A program made the position numbers and the translations under genes. This document shows positions 1-7,064 of a stretch of DNA of 29,936 nt, piece after piece (within the stretch, counting starts at the first letter, position 1; each line of letters begins with the position of its first letter). Under the pieces are notes generated by a model that saw nothing but the letters and a program-made list of their open reading frames with translations, was not told the DNA's origin and made no database searches. This DNA is from an uncultured Oscillospiraceae bacterium (GTDB taxonomy: Bacteria > Bacillota_A > Clostridia > Oscillospirales > Oscillospiraceae): positions 1 through 29,936 of the forward strand of contig CAKTZK010000010.1 in the NCBI GenBank assembly GCA_934635515.1. Direction: 5' to 3'.

Positions 1-395
1 CCTGTGTCCATGAACAGCTCGTTTACGTCCTTCAGGCGGACGGACTGGCGGTTGATGTAATATTCCGACTCGCCGCTGCGGTAATAGCGGCGGGTCACCG
101 CCACCTCCGCCTCGTCGCGGTTGAAAATGTGCTCGGTATTGTCAATGACCAGCGTCACCTGGGCAAAGCCCATAGCCCGTCGCTTCTCGGTGCCGCCGAA
201 GATCACATCCTCCATCTTGGCGCCCCGGAGCTGACGGCTGTTCTGCTCGCCCATGACCCAGCGGATGGCGTCGGAAATATTGGACTTGCCGGAGCCGTTG
301 GGGCCGACGATAGCTGTGATGTCCTCACCGAAGTTCAAAACCGTTTTCTCCGGAAAGGACTTAAAGCCCTGTATCTCAAGCGCTTTTAAGTACAC
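1..395 (-). CDS. smc: Chromosome segregation ATPase SMC, N-terminal part (cut by window edge)
   Basis: About 131 residues of the SMC N-terminal ATPase head are present; the gene runs off the left edge. The protein starts (V/M)YLKALEIQGFKSF, the classic SMC opening, followed by the Walker A GPNGSGKSN near residues 32-40 and the downstream WVMGEQNSRQLRG stretch. The start chosen is GTG at 395-393, with a GAGGTG ribosome site six bases upstream; an earlier GTG overlaps that site and is less likely. SMC is the ATPase of condensin and works with ScpA and ScpB to compact and separate chromosomes. A clear promoter lies just upstream, so smc may begin its own transcript here, although in many Firmicutes it follows rnc. 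The identity is secure; the length cannot be judged. Confidence 0.95.
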   Translation of the reverse strand, partial: MYLKALEIQGFKSFPEKTVLNFGEDITAIVGPNGSGKSNISDAIRWVMGEQNSRQLRGAKMEDVIFGGTEKRRAMGFAQVTLVIDNTEHIFNRDEAEVAVTRRYYRSGESEYYINRQSVRLKDVNELFMDT

Positions 396-438
396 GCAGT
401 TCACCTCACTACTCAAAATGGCATACTTTAACTAAATA

Positions 439-467
439 ATTGTAGCAGAAAGAGGCCGGGTTTTCAA
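439..467 (-). promoter_or_regulatory. SigA-type promoter for smc
   Basis: On the - strand, TTGAAA (467-462) and TACAAT (444-439) are separated by 17 bases. The leader to the GTG start is about 40 bases. Seen directly; promoter function is inferred from the match and position. Confidence 0.7.
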
Positions 468-511
468 GACTAAAATACAGCCCCCAAATCCGGGCAAAAG
501 GAAACCCACAC

Positions 512-539
512 TTGACATTTTCCGTCCGTGTGGTAATAT
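512..539 (+). promoter_or_regulatory. Promoter of the structured small RNA
   Basis: A consensus -35 TTGACA (512-517) and a -10 TAATAT (534-539), 16 bases apart, sit so that transcription would begin around 546-550, exactly where the closing stem of the RNA begins (551). No coding gene follows on this strand, so the promoter serves the RNA. Confidence 0.75.
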
Positions 540-547
540 AAATATAG

Positions 548-770
548 TAAGAGCGCTGCGACAAGCGGTTGGCTCTACAGTAATCGATTAACTGAGATGA
601 ATCTCAAGAAAACCGTCACTTGGCAGAGTGGCGGTTTTCCCTTTTAACTCTGATCGTAATTACAACTCCGAAGATATGTACCGTCAGTGTTATAGGCACA
701 AGCCTCACCCCCTTTCGGGTGGTGTAGCCAACCGCCTGCCGTTCGTGCAGCGCTCTTGCGGGTATTGTAA
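548..770 (+). ncRNA. Standalone structured small RNA, family not assigned (6S-like or raiA-like candidate)
   Basis: A roughly 220-base RNA unit lies between smc and the metal ATPase, both on the other strand. Its ends pair over long distance: GAGCGCTGC (551-559) with GCAGCGCTC (747-755), and GCGGTTGGCT (565-574) with AGCCAACCGC (726-735), separated by an internal loop. Inside, GTAATCGAT (580-588) pairs with ATCG..ATTAC (653-663) and encloses two hairpins, 594-605 and 608-639 (GAAAACCG/CGGTTTTC). A further GC-rich hairpin lies near 705-724. It has its own consensus promoter and terminator. The GACAAGCGG..CCGCCTGC closing region recalls 6S RNA, which binds RNA polymerase, but the branched interior is not the usual long 6S rod. 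The raiA-motif RNA is another candidate. The tmRNA, SRP RNA and RNase P hallmarks are not visible. That an RNA is made is likely; its family is open. Confidence 0.72.
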
Positions 771-798
771 CAGAAAAATCATTTTCTGCCAATTTTTT
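771..798 (+). terminator. Intrinsic terminator of the small RNA
   Basis: A CAGAAAA/TTTTCTG stem with a four-base loop (771-788) is followed by CCAATTTTTT. Confidence 0.65.
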
Positions 799-810
799 CT
801 GATTTTTGCG

Positions 811-860
811 AAAAAATGGGCGGAGGGACTTTTGCAGTTCCCTCCGCCCGTTTATTTTTT
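811..860. terminator. Bidirectional terminator after the metal ATPase
   Basis: An 11-bp perfect stem, GGGCGGAGGGA (818-828) with TCCCTCCGCCC (839-849), has an A-run before it and a T-run after it, so it works on both strands. It lies directly after the ATPase stop codon on the - strand and backs up the small-RNA terminator on the + strand. Confidence 0.85.
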
Positions 861-2725
861 TACTCTTTTCCCGCCGACAGGGCCCGGGTGGCGTTGAGCA
901 CCGCCAGCACCATCACGCCTACATCCGCGCCGATGGCCAGCCACATACTGGCCATGCCGATGGCGCCCAGCACCAGGCACACCGCCTTCACCGCCAGGGC
1001 GAACACGATGTTCTCGTATACGATGCAAAGCGTCCGCCGGGAGATGCGCATGGCCAGGGCGATCTTGGCCGGATCGTCGTCCATGAGTACCACATCCGCC
1101 GCCTCGATGGCTGCGTCGCTGCCCAGGGCGCCCATGGCGATGCCGATGTCGGCCCGGGCCAGCACAGGGGCGTCGTTGATGCCGTCACCCACAAAGGCCA
1201 GGAGACGACCGTCCTTGCGCTCCTGCAGCAGCCGCTCCACCTGCCGGACCTTATCCGCCGGCAGAAGCTGGCTGTGTACCTCGTCTACGCCCAGCTGAGA
1301 TGCCACCTGCTGGGCCGCCACGTCCGCGTCGCCGGTGAGCATGACGGTCTTCTCGATACCCTCGGCTTTCAGTCCGCGGATGGCCTGGGCTGCGTGCTCT
1401 TTCACCACATCGCCCAGGAGGATCCATCCGGCATACACGCCGTCCACGGCCACATAGACCACCGTTCCAGCCTTTTGGATCTCTGCGGGCTGAATGTTCA
1501 GCTTCTCCATGAGCCGCCGGTTGCCTACGGCCACGGCGTGGCCGTCTATCTGCGCCGTCAGGCCGAAGCCGCCCAGCTCCTCCACATCCGTCACCCGGTC
1601 GGTGTCCACCTGGCCGCCCCAGGCGGTCTTCAGGCTCTGGCTGATGGGGTGCTTGGAGTAGCACTCCGCCTGGGCCGCCCAGCCCAGCAGGGTCTGCTCG
1701 TCCATGCCCTCCGGGGCCGTCTCCAGCACTTGGAAAACGCCCTTGGTGAGGGTGCCGGTCTTATCGAACACCACGCAGCTTGTCTTGGCCAGGGCCTCCA
1801 GATAGTTGCTGCCCTTGACCAAAATACCCTTGGCAGACGCGCCGCCAATGCCGCCGAAGAAGCTCAAGGGAATACTGATGACCAACGCACAGGGGCAGCT
1901 GATGACCAGGAAGGTCAGGGCTCTTGTGATCCAGTCGCCCCACATGGGCGCGCTGCCCATGATAAGCCGCACCACCGGCGGCAGCACCGCCAGGGCCAGG
2001 GCGCTGTAGCACACCGCCGGGGTATAGACCCGGGCAAACTTGGTGATGAAGTTCTCCGCCTTGGCCTTTTTCATGCTGGAATTTTCCACCAGGTCCAGGA
2101 TCTTCGCCACGGTGGAGTCGCCGAATTCCTTGGTGGTCCGGATATGCAGCAGACCGCTGAGGTTCACGCAGCCGGAGAGCACCTCGTCCCCGGCCTTCAC
2201 CTGCCGGGGCAGGCTCTCGCCGGTAAGGGCGCTGGTATTCACGGTAGACTCGCCCTCCGTCACCACGCCGTCGATGGGGATGCGCTCGCCAGGCTGCACC
2301 ACGATGATGGTGCCCACGGCCACATCGTCCGGGTCCACCTTTTCCAGGGCCCCGTCCGTCTCGATGTTGGCATAGTCCGGGCGGATGTCCATGAGGTCGG
2401 AGATGCTGCGGCGGCTCTTGCCCACGGCGTAGCTCTGGAACAGCTCGCCCACCTGGTAAAACACCATAACGGCGCAGCCCTCCCGCCAGTCGCCCAGGGC
2501 CATAGCGCCCACGGTGGCCACGGCCATGAGGAAGTTCTCGTCGAACACCTGGCCCCGGAAGATGCCCTTCACGGCCTTGAGCAAAATGTCATAGCCCACG
2601 ATGAAATACGGGAGGAGGTACAGCACGCCCTCCAGCCAACCGGTGAGGGGGGAGATCCAAATCCCCACCACCAGCACCGCCGACACGATGATCCGTATAA
2701 GATTGGTTTTCTGCTTCTTCGTCAC
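860..2725 (-). CDS. Zinc/cadmium-exporting P1B-2-type ATPase (CadA/ZntA-like, no HMA domain)
   Basis: This 621-residue membrane pump uses ATP to export Zn2+/Cd2+ (possibly Co2+ or Pb2+). Visible motifs are the actuator TGES at 168-171, the metal-site CPC at 277-279, the phosphorylation site DKTGTLT at 321-327, the HP dipeptide at 359-360, the hinge GDGINDAP, and an ADVG in the last membrane region. The Asp there is the ZntA-type TM8 ligand and speaks against copper. The open frame extends 53 codons further upstream, but that part lies in a dispersed repeat. I chose the GTG at 2725 because AAGGAGG lies ten bases before it. The N-terminal HMA domain usual in CadA is absent; it is a separate gene upstream. 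It is expected to be transcribed with the repressor and HMA genes. Substrate is inferred from motifs and the partner regulator. Confidence 0.93.
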   Translation of the reverse strand: MTKKQKTNLIRIIVSAVLVVGIWISPLTGWLEGVLYLLPYFIVGYDILLKAVKGIFRGQVFDENFLMAVATVGAMALGDWREGCAVMVFYQVGELFQSYAVGKSRRSISDLMDIRPDYANIETDGALEKVDPDDVAVGTIIVVQPGERIPIDGVVTEGESTVNTSALTGESLPRQVKAGDEVLSGCVNLSGLLHIRTTKEFGDSTVAKILDLVENSSMKKAKAENFITKFARVYTPAVCYSALALAVLPPVVRLIMGSAPMWGDWITRALTFLVISCPCALVISIPLSFFGGIGGASAKGILVKGSNYLEALAKTSCVVFDKTGTLTKGVFQVLETAPEGMDEQTLLGWAAQAECYSKHPISQSLKTAWGGQVDTDRVTDVEELGGFGLTAQIDGHAVAVGNRRLMEKLNIQPAEIQKAGTVVYVAVDGVYAGWILLGDVVKEHAAQAIRGLKAEGIEKTVMLTGDADVAAQQVASQLGVDEVHSQLLPADKVRQVERLLQERKDGRLLAFVGDGINDAPVLARADIGIAMGALGSDAAIEAADVVLMDDDPAKIALAMRISRRTLCIVYENIVFALAVKAVCLVLGAIGMASMWLAIGADVGVMVLAVLNATRALSAGKE

Positions 2726-2762
2726 GGCTTTTACGCCTCCTTCCGTGTTTCCGGCTCCTAAA

Positions 2763-2946
2763 AAAGCCTCGCAGAGTTTGCCGCCCGCAGGCGGCAAAAA
2801 TTTCAAATGATTTTCCCCCGCGACATGTGCGTGGGGGAAAATACCTCTCAGGCTGCAAGTGTGGAATTTTTGCGCCCTGCGCAAAAATTATGCGCGCAGC
2901 AGACTGTGATCCTTTTGGCAGAAAAAACGAAGTTTTTTCGCCAGTT
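2763..2946 (+). repeat. 185-bp four-hairpin intergenic repeat, copy 1
   Basis: This is nearly the same as 11217-11403. It contains four hairpins in a row: TTTGCCGCC/GGCGGCAAA, TTTTCCCCCGCG/CGTGGGGGAAAA, TTTTTGCGC/GCGCAAAAA and AAAAAAC/GTTTTTT. It fills the gap between the HMA gene and the ATPase gene of the metal operon. Its right end overlaps the HMA stop codon, so read on the - strand it starts at the end of that gene. Confidence 0.9.
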
Positions 2947-3163
2947 AAAGGAATATCTCGCAGTCGTCCTCCACCTTCTTGCAGTTTTTCAGCACTTGCT
3001 GCATCACCGCGTCCACATCGGCGCCGTCGGTAAACTCCACCTTCATCTTCTGGGTCATAAAGCTGACGGTGGCGGCGGCCACGCCCTCGGTCTTCTGGGC
3101 GGCCTGCTCCATCTTGTCGGCGCAGGCGGCGCAGTCTACTTCGATCTTGTAAGTCTTTTTCAT
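2945..3163 (-). CDS. Small HMA-domain metal-binding protein (cation chaperone)
   Basis: A 72-residue protein consisting of one heavy-metal-associated domain. The metal-binding loop DCAACADKM (two cysteines, CxxC, residues 10-13) and the conserved GVAAATVSF strand are visible. The C-terminal VEDDCEIF resembles the end of the N-terminal HMA domain of CadA-type ATPases, so this is probably the detached domain of the ATPase encoded just downstream. It would bind Zn/Cd or deliver it to the pump. The start is ATG at 3163, preceded by a GGAG-like site. It begins 19 bases after the repressor gene and shares its promoter. A general copper chaperone (CopZ) is the alternative, made less likely by the zinc-type ATPase and repressor beside it. 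Confidence 0.88.
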   Translation of the reverse strand: MKKTYKIEVDCAACADKMEQAAQKTEGVAAATVSFMTQKMKVEFTDGADVDAVMQQVLKNCKKVEDDCEIFL

Positions 3164-3182
3164 GGTAATATGTCTCCTTTCC

Positions 3183-3545
3183 TCAGTCGCCCAAATGCTC
3201 CATGCCCAGCTTCAAAATGGAGCGCACATGGTCGTCATCCAGGGCATAAAAAACGGTCTTGCCTTCCCGGCGAAACTTCACCAGCTTGTTGTTTTTCAAA
3301 ATACGAAGCTGGTGGCTCACGGCGCTTTGGGTCATGCCCAGGAGCCTTGCGATGTCATACACGCATAGCTCCGCGCCGAACAGCACATACAAAATTTTAA
3401 TGCGGGTGGAGTCGCCAAACACCTTATACAGCTCCGCCAGGTCGTACAGATCGTCCTCGTCGGGCATCTGCTGGCGCACGGCCTCCACGCCGCTCTCGTC
3501 CAGGCACAGGAAATCCTGCTCCGGAGTCTTTTCCATTTGTTCCAT
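3183..3545 (-). CDS. ArsR/SmtB-family metal-responsive repressor (CadC/ZiaR type)
   Basis: A 120-residue winged-helix repressor. The helix-turn-helix is ARLLGMTQSAVSHQLRILK (residues 66-84). It keeps the alpha-5 zinc site: D104, H106, H117 and D120 follow the SmtB pattern D-x-H-x10-H-x2-E, with Asp for the last Glu. Of the alpha-3 site only one cysteine remains (ELCVYD, where CadC has ELCVCD), and the N-terminal arm has a single Cys14. Zinc sensing through alpha-5 is therefore more likely than CadC-like Cd/Pb sensing. It should repress its own operon and release DNA on binding metal. It is the first gene of the unit, followed by the HMA protein and ATPase; a matching operator lies just upstream. 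Start is the ATG at 3545. Confidence 0.93.
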   Translation of the reverse strand: MEQMEKTPEQDFLCLDESGVEAVRQQMPDEDDLYDLAELYKVFGDSTRIKILYVLFGAELCVYDIARLLGMTQSAVSHQLRILKNNKLVKFRREGKTVFYALDDDHVRSILKLGMEHLGD

Positions 3546-3564
3546 ATTGTTTCCCTCAACTGTT

Positions 3565-3586
3565 CATGTGAATAATTGCTCATATG
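3565..3586. promoter_or_regulatory. Operator palindrome for the ArsR-type repressor
   Basis: A 22-bp imperfect inverted repeat with the half-sites CATnTGA and TCAnATG around AATT. It matches the ArsR/SmtB operator style (TGAA-N6-TTCA). It lies just downstream of the predicted transcription start and before the repressor start codon, where a bound repressor would block transcription. Confidence 0.7.
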
Positions 3587-3598
3587 TTTGTTGTTTGT

Positions 3599-3627
3599 AT
3601 ATTACACCCATCCTCCGTGGATGTCAA
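3599..3627 (-). promoter_or_regulatory. Promoter of the metal-resistance operon
   Basis: On the - strand, TTGACA (3627-3622) and TAATAT (3604-3599) have a 17-base spacer. It is a near-consensus strong promoter, held down by the operator just after it. Confidence 0.8.
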
Positions 3628-3714
3628 GCCCCTTTTTGAAGTTTTTTTCGGTATTTTTTTACGCCCCCTCTCAATTTTCCACGGAGTTTCCCTCCGCTTT
3701 TGGAATATTGGTGA

Positions 3715-3742
3715 TTGCTTTTGAAAAAATATGTGATATACT
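3715..3742 (+). promoter_or_regulatory. Extended -10 promoter for murA
   Basis: TTGCTT (3715-3720), a 16-base spacer, then TATACT (3737-3742) preceded by TG one base upstream. It lies about 95 bases before the murA start. Confidence 0.55.
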
Positions 3743-3838
3743 ATTTTTTACGAATGGATGACTATGCCCCTCGTATTTTACGCGGTGGCTTTTATAATGA
3801 GGCACTTGGCCTCCCTATACTTTGGGAAAGGGAATTTT

Positions 3839-5137
3839 ATGAAACAATATATTATTCAGGGCGGACATCCGCTCTTTGGTGAGATTACCATAAGCGGCGC
3901 CAAAAACGCCGCCGTAGGCATTATCCCCGCGGCTCTGCTGGTAGACGGCATCTGCCGCATTGAGAACATCCCCCAAATCAGCGACGTGACGCTGCTGCTG
4001 AACATTCTGGAGGAGCTGGGCGCGAAAATCCGCGTGCTGAACCGCCACGCCGTGGAGCTGGACTGCCACGCCATCCACTCCACCCACCCCTCCTATGAAA
4101 TGGCCCGGCGCATCCGTGCCTCCTACTACCTCATCGGCGCTCTGCTGGGCCGGTTTGGCGAGGCTACCGTAGCCATGCCCGGCGGCTGTGACTTCGGCGT
4201 GCGGCCTATCGACCAGCACATCAAGGGCTTCACCGCCATGGGCGCAGAGGTAGGCGTAGAAGGCGGCTTCATCCAGGCCAACGCCAAGGGCGGCCGTCTG
4301 ATGGGCACCTCCGTCTACCTGGATGTGGTGTCCGTAGGCGCTACCATGAATATCATGATGGCCGCCGTGCTGGCCAAGGGCAACACCGTTATCGAAAACG
4401 CCGCCAAGGAGCCCCACATCGTGGATCTGGCCAACTTCCTCAACTCCATGGGCGCGGATGTCCGGGGCGCCGGCACCGAGACTATCAAGATCCGCGGCGT
4501 GGACCGTCTGGCCGGCGGCAGCTACTGCATCATTCCCGACCAGATCGAGGCCGGCACCTACATGGCTGCCGTGGCCGCCACCGGCGGGCAGGTTCTCATC
4601 AAAAACGTCATCCCCAAGCACCTGGACTGCATCAGCGCCAAGCTGGTAGAGATGGGCGTATACGTAGAGGACCGGGACGATGCCGTTCTGGTGCGCCGAA
4701 GCGAGCCCCTGCAGAAAACCAATGTGAAAACCATGCCCTATCCGGGCTTCCCCACGGACATGCAGCCCCAGATCGCCGCAGTGCTCACCACGGCCCAGGG
4801 CACCAGCATCGTCAATGAAAACGTGTGGAACAGCCGCTTTAAATATATCGACGAACTCAAACGCATGGGCGCCAACATCCAGGCCGACGGCCACGTGGCC
4901 GTCATTGAGGGCGTAGACCATCTCCAGGGCGCCCCGGTCCAGGCTTGTGACCTGCGGGCAGGCGCGGCCATGGTCATTGCCGGGCTCAGTGCCCAGGGCA
5001 CCACGGAATTGAGCCAGGTGCAGTTCATCGAGCGGGGCTATGAGGACCTGGTAGGCAAGCTCAAGGCCGTAGGCGCGGACATCCGCGTGGTGGAGGTCCC
5101 CGACGTCGCTGAGCAGCCAGAAGCACATATCGGCTGA
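3839..5137 (+). CDS. murA: UDP-N-acetylglucosamine 1-carboxyvinyltransferase
   Basis: A 432-residue enzyme for the first committed step of peptidoglycan synthesis: it moves enolpyruvate from PEP to UDP-GlcNAc in the cytoplasm. The N-terminal SGAKNAA places the catalytic Lys at 22. The active-site loop MPGGCDFGVRP places Cys at 117, so the enzyme should be sensitive to fosfomycin. The PGFPTDMQPQ motif with its conserved Asp is also present. Length is normal for MurA. I chose the ATG at 3839 with a GGGAAAGGGAA site; an in-frame ATG 81 bases earlier adds residues not found in the family. The enzyme stands apart from a cell-wall cluster, as Firmicute paralogues often do. Whether a second murA exists elsewhere cannot be seen. 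Confidence 0.97.
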   Translation: MKQYIIQGGHPLFGEITISGAKNAAVGIIPAALLVDGICRIENIPQISDVTLLLNILEELGAKIRVLNRHAVELDCHAIHSTHPSYEMARRIRASYYLIGALLGRFGEATVAMPGGCDFGVRPIDQHIKGFTAMGAEVGVEGGFIQANAKGGRLMGTSVYLDVVSVGATMNIMMAAVLAKGNTVIENAAKEPHIVDLANFLNSMGADVRGAGTETIKIRGVDRLAGGSYCIIPDQIEAGTYMAAVAATGGQVLIKNVIPKHLDCISAKLVEMGVYVEDRDDAVLVRRSEPLQKTNVKTMPYPGFPTDMQPQIAAVLTTAQGTSIVNENVWNSRFKYIDELKRMGANIQADGHVAVIEGVDHLQGAPVQACDLRAGAAMVIAGLSAQGTTELSQVQFIERGYEDLVGKLKAVGADIRVVEVPDVAEQPEAHIG

Positions 5138-5226
5138 AAAAAGCCGCCAGGCAGCGTCTGCCGCACGGAGCCGCATTACTGCGGCCCGGCGCACAGGCGC
5201 TGCTTTTACCATCGGAGGTTTGACAT

Positions 5227-6027
5227 TTGATCATCATACACACTTTGGCCAGCGGCTCCGAGGGCAACGCCGCTCTGGTCTGCGGCGGCGGCACCCGCAT
5301 CCTGGTGGACGCCGGCATCTCCGCCCGGCGGATAGAGACAGCTCTGAAGGATCTGGGCTATCCTCCGGACAGTCTCAGCGCCGTTTTCATCACCCATACC
5401 CATACCGACCACACCGCCGGGCTGCGTGTCTTTCTTAAGCACACGGCCCTGCCGGTGTTCGCTTCTCCCGCCGCCTGCGCCGTTCTTTCGCGTCAGGTCC
5501 CGGCGGCGGTCCACCTGCTGCGTCCCCTGGTCCCGGGCCAAGCCCAGAGCCTGGGCCATCTCACCGTCACTCCCTTTGCCACCTCCCACGACGCGGAGGG
5601 GTCTATGGATTTCCGCTTCGACAGCCCCACCGCTTCTGCCGGTATCCTCTCGGACACCGGCTATGTGACGGCGGAGGCGGAGGAGGTCCTGGACGGAGTG
5701 GAGCTGCTGCTTTTGGAGAGCAATCACGATATATACCGCCTGCAAACCGGCCCCTACCCCTACCCCCTAAAGCAGCGGATTTTAAGCGACCACGGCCATC
5801 TGTCCAACGATGCGGCGGCGGACTTTGCCTGCCGCATGGCAAAAGGAGGCACCCGGCAGTTCGTCCTGGTACATCTGAGCAAGGAGAACAACACCCCCGA
5901 CTGCGCCCTGGACACCGTAGGCCGCGCCCTGCGTAGCGGCGGATTCGATGACGTCCGGCTCACCGTGGCTCCCCGGGGCGAGAGCAGCGAGGCTTACATA
6001 GCGGAGGGTGCGCCATGCAGAAGATAA
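5227..6027 (+). CDS. WalJ/YycJ-type metallo-beta-lactamase-fold hydrolase
   Basis: A 266-residue cytosolic hydrolase of the MBL fold. Key features are the opening LASGSEGN (family LxSGSxGN), the metal motif THTHTDHTAG (HxHxDH, about residues 58-63), a later TSHDA, the metal-bridging Asp in LSDTGYV, and a distal SDHGHLSN His. This matches the WalJ (YycJ) group, implicated in DNA repair and cell-wall coordination in other Firmicutes. The start is TTG at 5227 with GGAGG eight bases upstream; no ATG fits. It overlaps rlmH by 13 bases. The walJ-rlmH neighbourhood is common in Firmicutes and supports the call. The substrate is unknown; nuclease activity is a family inference. Confidence 0.88.
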   Translation: MIIIHTLASGSEGNAALVCGGGTRILVDAGISARRIETALKDLGYPPDSLSAVFITHTHTDHTAGLRVFLKHTALPVFASPAACAVLSRQVPAAVHLLRPLVPGQAQSLGHLTVTPFATSHDAEGSMDFRFDSPTASAGILSDTGYVTAEAEEVLDGVELLLLESNHDIYRLQTGPYPYPLKQRILSDHGHLSNDAAADFACRMAKGGTRQFVLVHLSKENNTPDCALDTVGRALRSGGFDDVRLTVAPRGESSEAYIAEGAPCRR

Positions 6028-6497
6028 CCGTCCTGTGCGTGGGAAAATTAAAGGAAAAATTCTATCTGGACGCCACGGCGGAGTACGCCAAGCGCCTGGG
6101 CCGGTACTGCAAGCTGGACATTATCGAGCTTCCCGAGAGCAGGCTGCCGGAGGACCCCTCTCTGGCCCAGATCCGCCAGGCCCTGGACGCAGAAGCCGCC
6201 GCCATCACCGCAAGGCTCCCCAGGGGCGGCGCACTGGTGGCCCTGTGCATCGAGGGCGCACCCTGCTCCAGCGAGGAGATGAGCCGGAGGATGCAGCAGC
6301 TGGCCGTCAGCGGCAAGGCCCAGGTCACCTTTCTCATCGGCGGCAGCGTGGGTCTCAGCGAGAGCCTGAAGCGTCAGGCGGACTGGAGGCTCTCCATGTC
6401 CCCCATGACCTTCCCCCACCACCTGGCCCGGGTCATGCTCTTGGAGCAGATCTACCGCGCCTTTCAGATCCAGCAAGGGACAAAATACCACAAGTAA
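6015..6497 (+). CDS. rlmH: 23S rRNA (pseudouridine1915-N3)-methyltransferase RlmH
   Basis: A 160-residue SPOUT-class methyltransferase, the normal family length. It methylates pseudouridine 1915 in helix 69 of 23S rRNA on assembled ribosomes, using SAM. The N-terminal ITVLCVGKLKE, the SAM-knot stretch VTFLIGGSVGLSE and the C-terminal SMTFPHHLARVMLLEQIYRAFQI.G..YHK block are all typical of RlmH. It starts at ATG 6015 inside the end of the MBL hydrolase gene (13-base overlap), with GGAGG eight bases upstream, so the two are translationally coupled. No T-tailed terminator follows; the next 200 bases hold repeats. Confidence 0.97.
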   Translation: MQKITVLCVGKLKEKFYLDATAEYAKRLGRYCKLDIIELPESRLPEDPSLAQIRQALDAEAAAITARLPRGGALVALCIEGAPCSSEEMSRRMQQLAVSGKAQVTFLIGGSVGLSESLKRQADWRLSMSPMTFPHHLARVMLLEQIYRAFQIQQGTKYHK

Positions 6498-6510
6498 TCT
6501 CTATATAATA

Positions 6511-6684
6511 TCCGTAGGGGCGGACGCCCCTGTCCGCCCGCTGATTCCCCACCGCACTCCTTGTAAAACACGATGTCATTGTGAAGCCAGTTCGCAAACT
6601 GGCTGTGGCAATCCGCATCCCCCGTCCCCTAAAAAAGGCTCCCCTGCGTAAGGGGAGCTGTCGGCGAAGCCGACTGAGGGGTCG
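6511..6684 (+). repeat. Composite of three GC-rich intergenic repeats
   Basis: Three modules stand in a row between rlmH and the DUF2007 gene. Module a (6511-6540) is a GGGCGGAC/GTCCGCCC hairpin. Module b (6573-6620) begins TGTCATTG and ends GGCAATCCGC. Module c (6636-6684) is GGCTCCCC..GGGGAGC, a TCGGC/GCCGA hairpin, then CTGAGGGGTCG. Modules a and b recur in the same order at 13039-13150. Module c recurs with an insertion at 12680-12815, and module b recurs twice at 22001-22096. No T-run follows any of them. Confidence 0.8.
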
Positions 6685-6718
6685 ACACCTCACACTACAT
6701 ATTTTAGGAGGAACCCCC

Positions 6719-7030
6719 ATGAACAATGATTGGTCCTTTGGCGGCCAGGCCGACATGCCCGCCTGGCCCACCCTGGAAAACGGTGAAAAAGAAAAGGCCG
6801 TCATGCTGGAGCAAGCCTTTGATTCCGCCGCTGATGCCGATATGAAGCTGTCCATGCTGGCAGCCTACGGCATCCCCTGCTTTAAGTACTACGATAAGGA
6901 GGGCGGCGCCGGGAAGGTCATCAACGGCTTCTCCGGCTTCGGCGCCAGCCTCTATGTCCCCGCCTCCCGGCTGGAGGAGGCCCAGGAGCTGCTCAAAGCC
7001 GAGCCGGTTTTCGACGAGGATAATTCATAA
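6719..7030 (+). CDS. DUF2007-family small protein
   Basis: A 103-residue cytosolic protein. Residues from about 35 on show the DUF2007 pattern (MKLSMLAAYGIPCF, then a GFGASLYVPASRLEEAQELL ending), a ferredoxin-like fold named as a putative signal-transducing family with no proven role. The N-terminal 30 residues (MNNDWSFGGQADMPAW) are extra and low in conserved features. Start is ATG at 6719 with AGGAGG seven bases upstream; a longer frame runs back into the repeats and is rejected. It lies 34 bases before the phosphohexomutase gene and is probably cotranscribed with it. Confidence 0.82.
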   Translation: MNNDWSFGGQADMPAWPTLENGEKEKAVMLEQAFDSAADADMKLSMLAAYGIPCFKYYDKEGGAGKVINGFSGFGASLYVPASRLEEAQELLKAEPVFDEDNS

Positions 7031-7064
7031 CTTTCAGAACAAAACGGAAGGGAGTTTTTACAGC

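Noticed and set aside
548..770. Reading the structured RNA as tmRNA, SRP RNA or RNase P RNA
   Set aside because: The tRNA-like ends and tag frame of tmRNA, the SRP Alu/GGAA domain and the conserved RNase P core blocks are not seen.
806..2761. Long + strand frame of 651 codons opposite the metal ATPase
   Set aside because: It is the antisense of a gene with all P-type ATPase motifs; its His/Gly/Leu-rich product is typical of a shadow frame in GC-rich DNA.
2726..2884. 53-codon N-terminal extension of the metal ATPase
   Set aside because: It is encoded by the dispersed repeat and does not resemble an HMA domain; GTG 2725 has AAGGAGG upstream.
3815..5212. Long - strand frame opposite murA
   Set aside because: murA has an intact catalytic motif set; the opposite frame has no family features and no start signal.
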